Assembly (NCBI GenBank): GCA_031268675.1
Contig: JAIRWY010000015.1
Location: forward strand, 1-54,296
Source: Candidatus Ancillula glyptotermitis
Lineage (GTDB): Bacteria; Actinomycetota; Actinomycetes; Actinomycetales; Bifidobacteriaceae
Length of the DNA: 54,296 nucleotides
Reading direction: 5' to 3'
The notes below the pieces were generated by a model that made no database searches, was not told the DNA's origin, and saw nothing but the letters and a program-made list of their open reading frames with translations. Numbering within the stretch: the first letter of the stretch is position 1; the number at the start of each line of letters is the position of its first letter. Positions 20,401 to 27,200 of this stretch are shown here, in pieces. Made by a program: the position numbers and the translations under genes.

Positions 20401-21296
20401 TTAGTTGCAGAAGTTGTTCCAATTCCTTCGCTCTCCCCCTCGTTTCCATTTAAACCAGGTTCTAAATCTATTAGGTCAGTTTTAACATTTGCACCAGATA
20501 AAGTAACTGCACCGCTTCCGCCTTGACCGCCTTGACCGCCTTGTCCGCCAGCACCACCAGCACCACCACCGCCGCCTCCGCCGCCAGCACCTCCGTTAGT
20601 ACCTTTTGCATTACCGCCACCTGCTTCGCCGCCGCTATTGCCGTCTCCACCATTTCCTCCATTTCCTCCATTTCCTCCGTTTCCACCTGTACCACTTTTT
20701 ATTCTGATCTCGCCGTATTCTGCGCCATTTAGCAACTTGGTATCTGAGTTTCCAGCTTTTCCTATATCACCTGATACACCAAATCCGCCGCCGCCTCCGC
20801 CGCCTCCGCCGCCACCGCCTTTATTTCCAGCATTACCGCCTCTGTTGCCTGCGCTTGCAGCAACCATATTCCAAACATTACCAGTTTTATACCAATATGA
20901 GCCTCTACCGCCACTTCCACCAGATGCGCCGTTACTGCCCCCGCCACATGAACTACCTGGTGCGGAGCCATAACCACCGCCACCGCCAGCATATATAAGA
21001 TTTTCACTATTAGATGTGTATTTATCTGGCTCATCTGTAAAGCGAGACCGTCCAGTGTCGCCACTTCTTGCATTATCTCGGTGTTCGCATGCAGTTCGTG
21101 CATTTCCACCTCTTCCACCATTACCGCCACTGTAACCAATTGATCCTGTATTACCATTACCGCCATTACCGCCTTGTATAGTAATATTTTCTGCTGCATA
21201 TGCTTTTGGCATTTCAGGTAATGATATATAAACACATACACTAGTTAAAACAACTGTAAATTGAACTAACACATTAAATAACTTATTTCTTTTCAT
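8415..21296 (-). CDS. Giant fused surface protein: Ig-like repeats, internal signal segment, GLUG/YDG/MBG repeats
   Basis: A 4293-residue exported protein. In order: signal peptide (1-34, ending AYAAE); glycine-rich region (about 38-360) with long GG and GGN/GGx runs; roughly 16 BIG2-type Ig-like repeats of about 80-85 residues (about 640-2005); a TM segment (about 2132-2155) ending in KRRK. A short basic stretch follows, then a second hydrophobic segment (about 2181-2200) with a VDA|SQ signal-peptidase-like site near 2206. The second half has GLUG-type repeats (about 2360-2720), YDG-type repeats (about 2960-3390), Ig-like and MBG-type repeats to about 3965, a helical region and a C-terminal TM (about 4261-4282) with a short basic tail. 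The first half is paralogous to the upstream gene. No LPXTG is present. The SD GAGGAGG lies inside the upstream gene's last codons. Probable adhesin or aggregation factor. Confidence 0.85.
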   Translation of the reverse strand: MKRNKLFNVLVQFTVVLTSVCVYISLPEMPKAYAAENITIQGGNGGNGNTGSIGYSGGNGGRGGNARTACEHRDNARSGDTGRSRFTDEPDKYTSNSENLIYAGGGGGYGSAPGSSCGGGSNGASGGSGGRGSYWYKTGNVWNMVAASAGNRGGNAGNKGGGGGGGGGGGGFGVSGDIGKAGNSDTKLLNGAEYGEIRIKSGTGGNGGNGGNGGNGGDGNSGGEAGGGNAKGTNGGAGGGGGGGGAGGAGGQGGQGGQGGSGAVTLSGANVKTDLIDLEPGLNGNEGESEGIGTTSATNYGGGGGGGGGVRTCSLVFNCQSNGNRGNAGAKGQGGPPGYAGIAGSASFTSTGILQPTSLKVSKPKNSGQITVNINQLVIQNSFMIDVQGSKKRESNDNHGCDIWINKLTIPSGKTLFLNTGTSNNISMESTECIHIGTLEVNEYENNILVSGDYQNSIIVDNFAPKTPNIGLHGIAPNSPEALNVDPKYTHSLQLEFSRKMAVCEPNQSMPVINGNGQEISIVGGECSNENKTVRILDISNPKKVATYTYTLNPLVDTTSSNDNSVNNWFGVEIQLNNNNWSRLDGPCDNNNPNKLCLLDENGNLRYGRTYSIQVDQGQFVSLLSYIPTRTKNAAFTIDIMTESPQIEDISVTPDSLVLHSDQAGGVNINETVDLSASITTRGPADTSITWDVIGSSTNGQLDSTRFLDSDGIRCTSGSNKKGKYSQIKLGDPINFTEENRCEDGPNTADNTIEHEVITNRFYVSPNEKSTTVFIIVRSTYDTKKYAFIPVDITGIRNTEIKITPSQCAVLPIETNTAIGETTYDDNCQFSATVTATDGFPLDVNWSVIGANDPNTHVEYLNQEQVKQRDDSALVCDDDEQPEDKNACENKVYPNVGKLVVGKKETSAVLMISATSSVDSEKIANAVVNIGGKGSTSVEISPSPAFISVGESNQFDAKLVSEHESTKDAKFLWNISGANDKTTTIDDEGVLFIGFSESSPTLIVTARLESDVSIFGYAVVLVQNRPKTSISIKPKGDILLQPESTQQFTAQVSVPSFEDDGVVWSISGQSGSNTTNISESGLLTIGDDELSSLILVSAYLKFDNTKIDTVLVQIGAGTKNSIKINNQHQTIDMHAKEVESIPQCANCIKVPFTAITTLNKNANHTLVWSVSGGNGHTGFYPSEVNDQDEAFLWIDPLETASNLLVKVLGQDASLRLADTTTVEISQHLSQGVQASIESCNCKYTTLEIDNADDEKTLQVNSSVIVPEFAQTKTAPEDVQYSVVGNRSNTTIDSNGLLHISPRESSKLIQVRATSAYDGVSYDTVSVALRRNNTGGVEILPTHKGYVIDMQNPTTFNSVDEDSDLVYRVNAQVDRSYDDVSWHIYGANGRTRIVPVQMPDTPNLLAADIYIDPSESSGILRVEVVLDSKDDAYSAKDTATINLTNQKSCGIEILSVNGINPQDLESTTINLGQTIDIQTKVTVPEGASKEIRWSILNDSNQSSIYTSENSDDQVAHLQIGPNEFSDFLYIRASLVYDKMRHVVIKVPLNNNQIALTLSPHESFNVLPNTDIQYTTNIAEDDNQVDSLNSVVYAVHGGNTGTTIDKSGKLHIDENEIAHDIFVTALYVKNPKYSNRAVVHIVKNLTNGVRISPREKDTNEHIFVDIGKSLKFSAQVDVPYGQNTQCSWEVEGGSENTSISDDGLLTISMDESREVIFVRARSKYDSSRTDITPVYIRNRITSSVYIMPKKNNAVEVGEKLQLNAVVTKADNRGKDVIWSLMNPESAISKGTRITDTGLLEVAEEEVAPVLVVRAALKDEPNIYDEVRVYVLDRHSSGIDIMPKTSAVKAGSSISFKSMVSVPSTEEQPKIKWDVFGASDKTTISDDGVLNIDSLEGNSHILVMATREDNVNISDAAVVQILDRTSNGVRIQERNVRLKRGDSFSFHADVSVPEDMDKQISWEVLGGSNSSKIDKNGTLTIGSTERNSAVFLLAKLSSAPESIYDGISVELDEDANLPANSSVDENIEENINPSCPVYVRGSKKGLSFSFGIVLDEKSITNLRIDDIPLKQAEYELKPIYRRTQDDEKSMASLLEFNTKFLDGMSPGYHTIAFEKEGNMLNRDFMVTISEESSTNFVWILYLLIAVTLALALTAGIIIQKRRKNRGSKNHQNFIKRIFTKKYFGNRSLIIALLLLVSFGLTLSKLNNVDASQLGAQYINYNITSTSEYICQDESFENSLRKNYLENAYKNEADALEIGTTCQFNIFSKFVNEFDKENPHNFTDKFVRLVNDIDVGSGITGLNISNDDNILQATGDVSITNAFTLIGKNEENYFAGHFNGNNHLISNAVYVDDNEHFDDYGKNLGIFGGLKGSVENLRLENIHILGFASGKENVGDDGGGMISVPGNINAGVLAGYNDGNISNVHANNSTVLVSSSDSSVSGGLIGVNDGSLSNAGVSNLLSAASSEGANHKDEYSSSFSSVSGTIVGQNHSTIKNASSNNSKAYTLISNNAQSYDESGLSGGVSGENSGEISNAEVYNATVVIRIAQQSERNTDDDNETIPLSNASIGGLVGQNSGKIADSTVKGTSIKSTSTANASSEQTTACISVAGGAVGLQMFGNVTNSIVGDSTTVDISNSDCKYPKSIAGGFVGQISDLLDSEDEDENSTSLLNFNYAKVTSVSAISTSSREDDDNSSNSIFGGHEALAGGFVGLSGGTSGSDPLISNSFASYPEDKIHAKYYNVDHKTNTNWSPEVKVGAFYASAQNSTSIQSSSYESLSTDNITGIVDTTADPNASIEPTTQANLTQSTSPTIIENNFARTSAFFDDVSYSSSIDANTFSVSTTLPSELENLEYKWYRDDQLIPTATSSSYTFVPEDAGHTVMVKVYFGSENTSKGYIVIASSGGSKLLCESEEYARKPVLAPKVTPRTSPLIASQFEYSTDLINYSYQEPVNVGTYYVRASNLLSTCSITRKPLEIQELHVADKIFDGTTSAQISTNATGQLDSVNNQKISGDDVFLRAQDIDKITVQFKTSDAGISKEVVLSNDAGALSGAQFNNYCIKVPISFNATIFPKTLPITATIPDKVYDAGTQSNLGIQNTPSISSGVHLLETDQLHALSANYELVVQKRSENSNLADVEYSTSNVGNGISVHLQGFGIYMKVITPFEYQGTEYMPEEIVPLSNYEAETDTILVANIIKRNLIVSNIHAYDKVYDRTNKATVDLNTTSPDEQLSNIVAGDDVQVEDDGSYFAFSNVGEAKVTCILKTAGSMSINYSVDNTALNANGGACSNLTARILPRTLNVNLQIADKLYDGTNIAKFAVGGTPRVEDTLLGDQVLLNADTQGFYEDTKGQIGQNKPIYFSPEFSISGTDSENYKLEQPKNITGSITAAPSATLNLDYKLEGCVYSDSNSCYLSPSTNSEVQLNTTRVKNWYIGGEDLDNLPITLGVPNDSHNIAYTKTVALRYADNSISPDFTIKYGVDSLAPQASIKISQDSFTTFLDSITFGIFHLKNANITYSAVDAMSGIKQIDTLVVNADEDTCALIEATNAIDFLSKYNSCNNPNLKWRKLANNSKSFDENINQKGKLVVFLRAEDNASNETIVNSNGIIIYENSTVVDNYLRYFADENSDANVKVRINLNKNVISSIISENGELEPTTDYLLQSPAPDDANCNSECKYIVLLPHYLHKLETGQHEFTVYFDPEGMKYTDNSSGTKPLVATFIVRKAPPINPFQIKLDSYSYIYGQDSIVLNIPNFELTDNIIFTSTNENIVKVSNFGNLIFGEAGESTICASRYDAIYDTTQMDCKNITVTKKKVFANLVDQEMTYGDDFSGVKIAYTGLTDQDLAKQYKFAAYPELKVNNYPKNGKVGEYTMTTEGGEDPNYEFESNTATLTVVARPITIEAHSNEITYESVEPELTWDVTSGSILPNDVISGKLVLDGGTTVGIHKIIEDKDDKLKNSNYLITFVNGYYTILADDNAQKIIELESILDFELDNFDENAVLLEILDIWDDMTTKSRIEQLPKTTYEHIYNYSNRHDEIIETVKKLKELELPIVNVSEIEKVLEISKVVMKNQELFTHIDLKKLLLAQEQVRQYLQVDSIARLDNASWNIKLAAKQLSPQDDQEYNELDKYSNSGQRLVDAYSLSIHDMLTTDDIETPQSSPYIIKITNVKELNNINSDSLHDVKIVHMHKDGSVDYIIPTAVEGNTITFKTQDFSLFGVLIKEPDKTLLENKILVDEVGGSSNEHSGSAHRAGEEKPPLEYAHKSTRFNYLLLILILLITVFVYISRSQNRKNLDNDNA
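14679..14905 (-). other. Fusion junction inside the giant surface protein
   Basis: This encodes TM1, the KRRKNRGSKNHQ loop, TM2 and the candidate VDA|SQ cleavage site. The upstream paralog has its stop codon immediately after the equivalent KRRK, so the reading frame here continues where a C-terminus is expected. No ATG is available before the second hydrophobic segment, so the second half cannot easily be translated on its own. Confidence 0.7.
20360..20830. repeat. GCC/CCG triplet-rich tracts encoding polyglycine
   Basis: Several runs of CCGCCGCCTCC type (for example near 20371-20398, 20564-20590 and 20786-20819) encode stretches of nine or more Gly in the giant protein. They are much more GC-rich than the surrounding sequence and imperfect enough to be interrupted microsatellites. 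Length changes in multiples of three would alter the polyglycine segments without breaking the frame. Confidence 0.7.
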
Positions 21297-21298
21297 AA

Positions 21299-24200
21299 CT
21301 ATTTCCTCCTCTTAAGCCAGATTACACATGAACAACTTAGTACAAGTGCAGCCAGTACATACAGCCACATATATGGCAAATCCTTCTGTTCCATTTCAAT
21401 AATATTCAACTCTTCAATCATGTCTTGTCTATTTTTAAAACTTACACTGATTAAATGTTGCCTTGATTCTAGCTTGTCTAAATAGCTAGGTTTGAGAAAT
21501 ACTACTGTATTAAGTTTTGTAGCAGATATATCTTCTTCTGCTTCTTCTGTATACTTAGTAAGTATGCCATTTCTAGTACTTTCAGTGAAATCTTGCACTT
21601 GGAAAATACTATAATCATCTTTGTCTAGTAGTTTACCATCAATTGAGATTCCGTCAAAAAGAACTGGAGAATCATCAAAATTTAAGTAGATTGGTTCCGC
21701 TGATGATTTTATGTATGTCATCTGATTTCTCGCTGTGCTATTATCAATAACATAGTTAGGTAATGATAGGTTAATTACAGCAGTGTCAAAGAGCATGGAG
21801 TCGTATTTACTTTTTGCGGTTATCACTAAATTGGTTGCCTTTTCATTAAAACCGATTTGTACTGAACCGTCTGCTCCTATAGTTGTTAAATCAGATGTTT
21901 TACCCGTAATTTCCCACTGAACGTCAGTTGTCATACCATATGGTACTAAAACATGTGCAGTGTAGTTTAAAGAATTTCCAGGCTCTAATATACTTGACTT
22001 AGGAGAAAGTGTCACAGCAGGTCTAAACTCACCAACCTTAACTGTTGTAAATCCGAACTGAAGTGAATCATATTTACTCCTTGCAAGAACTACAAGAGAA
22101 TCTGCGCACTCTAATGTTCCAACTTTTAGTACAGCTGCATGTTCTTTATTCATCTTGTTGATAGTTGTATGAGAGTCTGTATTTCCATAAAGTTCCCAAT
22201 TCAGATCTGGATTAACACCTGCACTCAAATGAACACTTGCGTTAAATTCTTGAGTTGCACCAACTTTCACTTCAGAAACTCTTGGTGTTACAGTTATGCT
22301 TGAGTTATTCCGATTTACGATGTTCAAAATAGCAACATCTCGTTTAGAACCATCTGCTTTGCTGCGTGCGCTAATAAACAGTTTTGGAGCAACTTCGTTC
22401 TTATCAACTTCAACAATGCCTAGTTCATGGTCTATTTTTGTATTTGCACTTGAACCGTAAATATCCCACAAAATGGATTTGTCCACACCTTTTGGTAGTG
22501 AAAGTTGAGCTTCTTGATTAAATGTACTACCTGGTTCAGTAAAAGCATTTTTGGTCAGAATTTTCAAACCACTAGTTGTTTTATCAGCAACATTTACTAT
22601 TGCAGTTGCAAAACGAGTTGGGTCAAAAATCAGCCTTGCAGTTACAAATATTGCATCTGCTGTTTCATTAGCTGACACCTTCAATAAGCCAGAATTGTCA
22701 ATTGTTGTTTCTTCAACGCCTCCGTAGACTTCCCAAACAACATTGCGGTTCGTTCCAATTGAGGTTGACACAACATTGCTGAACCTCTGTTCTTTACCAG
22801 CTGAAACTGTGGAGGTTCTTGGGCTAATGGCAACTCCGCTTGTTTGAAGGTTGTGTACATATACTGTCGCAGTATCAAATCTCGTATTGTCAAATATTTG
22901 TCTTGCAGTTACAAAAAGAACTTCATGCACTTCATCATTGGCAACAGTTAGATTTCCCATTTGATCTATTTTGGTTCCTTCAACTCCACCGCTAAGTTCC
23001 CAAGTTACACCATCTTTTAGTAAGTCAGCACTATTTGGCAAATAGGTCTTTGCATCAAATTTGAAATGTGCATCTTCTTTATTTTTAACTACAACAGTTC
23101 TGGAGTCTTCTAAATCATCTTGTTTTTGATCTGTAGTGCTTGTGTCAAAATTTATGTGCAGTTTATGTGTTGATAAAACAACACCTTGAGTTTGATTGCC
23201 CGTAATTGCTACTGTTGCAGAATCCTTGTGGTTAGAATTATATTTAGAAATAGCAACAACTTGAAGCATATGCGAGTTCTCGTATTTTGAAACTTCTAGT
23301 AGTCCATCTGCTGAAATTTTTGTTCCAACAGATCCGCCATGCATTTCATACTGTACCTCATTTTCAAGCTTGTCCTCTGTATTCTTGTGAGAGACAGATG
23401 CATGAAATTGTAGTGTCCATTTATCTTTGTCTGAATCGAATTTCCAGCCCTCTTTATTGTCCTGAGTATTTTTACTAAGGTCTAGGGTTGTACTTTCTGG
23501 TGTAATTGTAACAAATTTAGTTATACCGCCTAGAATGCTAACTTTGCAGAAATCATATGCTCTTGAATCTAGTGATGATCTTGCAATAACAAAAAGTGCG
23601 CTTTCCGATTCAAGTGGAGAAACTTCCAAAACTGCATGGCGAACATTGCTACTCTTTAAGTCGTATTCCCCAAGTTTTGCGCCTGATTCTTGTGCTTCTT
23701 CGTCATTTTCAAAAACTGGAAATTTATTGAGTTTCGTTTCATTTGAGCCATTTTCAAGTTTCCAAACCACATCGTTTGTATAATCATCTTGCTCTTTTCT
23801 CCAAGCAGGAAAATTCACTGTACTAGTTAATATCATATTTTTGCTATTAGCCAAGTCTAGCATTGTAGAGTGACTAGAAAGCGTTAAGGCACCAGATCGT
23901 CCATTTACCTTGATTTCAACCATACTATATGCAGATGGTTCATAAACTGATCGCGCAAGGATATACAATGAGCTAGCGGTTTCCATTGGAGACACATTCA
24001 GTATGGCTCTACGTAAATATGTTCCATTAGCATATTCAGTATAACTTTTGTCTACTTCGGTTATAGTTGTTGAATCTACTCCACCGTAAACTTCCCAAAT
24101 AAGATTTGATACACCACCTTGTATGCTGATAAGTGCATCAACATTTGCAGAAAGCCCAGAGTCAACAGATGAGCTTGTGCGTAATAAAACCCCATTATTA

Positions 24201-27200
24201 TTTGTGCGCTTGAGTAAAACCATGATATTATCACACCGCGCTGGATCTGCAACAAGTGCAGCTTTTACAAAAAGTACCTGTGCATTTTCATCTATTGAAA
24301 AAGTTATTCGTCCAGTTGATGGATTTATTGTTGAATATTTTGCACCTTCAAGACTCCATATAAGTGTTTTTTCAACTCCTGCTGGTGTATAGACATTTGC
24401 CGTAAAGTCGTAGTATAATCTACAAGGATTCTGTGTATCAAAAATATCCAACACAATTTGTTTTGTAGACTCATTAAAGTCAACTTGATGGCAAGCATTG
24501 TTGTATTGGTTATTAGGTACAATATCAACACCAGTATTTTGCCGTCCAGTTATATCAATATTTTCCGTTGTAAACACTTGGTGATTTGATGCAAGCATAA
24601 CAATAACTGTAAGATTATATGCTACTTCATGAGCGCCAACTGTTAATATAGCTTCAGCTGTACAACTTGGTGAATATTCTTCTGGGCAGTTTTGAATAGG
24701 CATTATTGATGTTTCATCACCAATTGCACCGACAACGCTCCAAATAACTTCACGAGAAGTATCTGGTCCAGCTCCGCTAAGAGTAACTTGTAGATTTTTA
24801 GATGCTCCAGCGGATACGACTTGTCCATTAGGTTCCTCATTATTAAAATTAAGTTCAGGTTGATATGTTCCAACAATATTCACAAATGCAACAACAGATT
24901 TTGAAGGCATGTATTTTAAAGATGCGCTAACAATTATGGTTTTAGCAGTTTCATCTTGTGAAACTGTAAGCACCCCATTTGAAAGCTGTGTTTTAGCTGA
25001 TGCATTACCATGTAAATTCCAAATTACTGAATTATCAGCATTGTGTGGAACTTGAACCTGTGTACTATAAATTATCTGGCGCTGAGCATCATTTTTCAGG
25101 TCAACTTCAGAAACTAGTGGAGACAAAGTAATCTGAATTTCAGGTGCGCCAATTATTCTAACAATTAGAAATGCACTGACTGATTGCGCGGTAGAGCATC
25201 TCGCATTAACAATCAACTGAGTTGATGTTTCGTTATCTGCAAGAACTATTTGAGCATGATCCTGCTTTTCACCAGAAGTTGATAATGGCGAAGTTGTTGT
25301 ATTTGCTCCAGTTACTTCCCACTCCCATACGCCTGGTGAACTACAAGCATTTGGATTACTTGCTGTTACTGAGAGATTCATTGGGGTACTAGCGTTGTGA
25401 TTTCTCAGGTCATAAACTGCACTATCTGTATCATCCACAGAATCTGTATATATAGAAACTTCCGTATTACTAGGTGTCGAATTTTCTAGTTGCACTAAAA
25501 CACTTGCTTTTTTTGTTGTATTGTATGCTAGACTAGCAGTTATTATAAAACTTGATTCTTCATTATCATCAATATTAAACTTCATAGTGTTGTCTTGTGC
25601 TTGCACAATTGTGGTTCCAGGTCGTAGTGTACCTAATCCAACTATACTCCATAATATATCAGGTGAAATACCTTCTGGTACACTCACACTGCTAGTTAAT
25701 GTATTATTTACTGAGCCTTTTTGAAGGCTGATGGTTTCTGGACCGTTTATTTTTATATCAATGTTTACATGTCCAACAACATCTATAGCTGAAAAATCAT
25801 ATATTGTTGAATTATGCACTGATTTTGCCATAACAAATATTGTTTTTGCAGTTTCATCTGGTGCTAAGTGTAAAACTGCGTATTTATCTATATCATCTAC
25901 CACATTTTGAACCACTCCATCTGCATCAATTTGCTTACCGATTTCAAGAGTCGTACCAGAATTTTCAGCACCAATAATTTGCCAAGTCAACTCAGTAGAT
26001 ACATTACCACTCTTGGCAACCGTTGCTGAAAAGTTCATATAGTGGTTAACTCCCAAAGTTAATGTTTCACCACTAGGTGTAGGCGATTTAGGAGACATTT
26101 TAATTGAACCGATCCAGGGATCCTTAGTTCCAAAAGTGCTCACATTAGCATTTCCTAGACTTAGTGATTGAGCTGCTGGGAAATCCTGTGTAGTCCTAAA
26201 AGCACCTGCCTCAACACTTAGTTGATATATGGTTGAATAGAGAAAACCAGGTCTAGTACTACCATCATCACTTGAAACAACAAGAGGTGGTGCATCGCCT
26301 TGTGGTATAAATTTATCTAGTCCAATTGTTGATGTACAGTTCACACCTTCACCAGTTGCAACATTTTCATCGTCAATTGTGTATCGATATTCATATCTTT
26401 TATCAGCTTGATTAGTGCCCATTTCTGTTGCATACAACACAATTTGCTTACCAACAACTGCTCGAACAGTACGGGAGAATTTAAGTCCAATATTTGTAAA
26501 TCGTGAATCTTCTGGATCGACTAGACCAGTCTTTTTTACTGGAATAGGAGAAGATAAAGAAACAGTTGGAGAATCACTAATAACTGAATTAACTTTTAGA
26601 TTTGCTGAGTTAACAACACTAAAGTTTGATTCAGACACACCGTCCATATGAAGGACATTTATCGTGAGTTTCCCAGAGTTGTTTGCAATATACAGTTGAC
26701 CGTTTTGTTTTATATCTACATTATCAATTACTACTTCTTCTCCGTTAGTATCATTAACCTGTATAACGGTATTTCTATTTTTATCAACTACTAAATTTTT
26801 AATGTGTACTCCAACTTTTTTTGCCTGATATTTAGAAATGCGAAGAGAATCTGTTCGTACAGTATTTGCATTAAAAAACACATTTCCACCATCTCCAGAT
26901 TCGCCTCCTTGTCCACCTTTTCCTCGTCCGCCATCTCCTCCATTATCTTGATTACCAAAACCCATACCGCCTTCTCCATAATTCGCATTATAACTACCAC
27001 TACCACTATCTCCATTTTTTCCGCTCATAGTTGATGCATCAGACTGTCCACCTTCAATTCGTATTTCATCAGAAACAAGTGAATTGTGATTGACCAAAAG
27101 TGTTGCATCTCCTCCTCGTCCGCCTTTACCACCTTTTCCGCCAGCACCGCCGCCACCGCCACCACCGCCGCCGCCAGTCGCGCCACAGATGTACGGATTA

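Noticed and set aside
8518-21241. Other long ORFs on either strand across the giant surface genes, including proline-rich ones at 20638-20973 and 27090-27329
   Set aside because: They are opposite-strand or shifted-frame readings of the repetitive glycine codons, with no SD and no plausible protein.
21299-21400. LPYMW as a sortase motif in the 2236-residue surface protein
   Set aside because: It lacks the Thr-Gly required by LPXTG or LAXTG signals; the protein seems to be held by its C-terminal TM.
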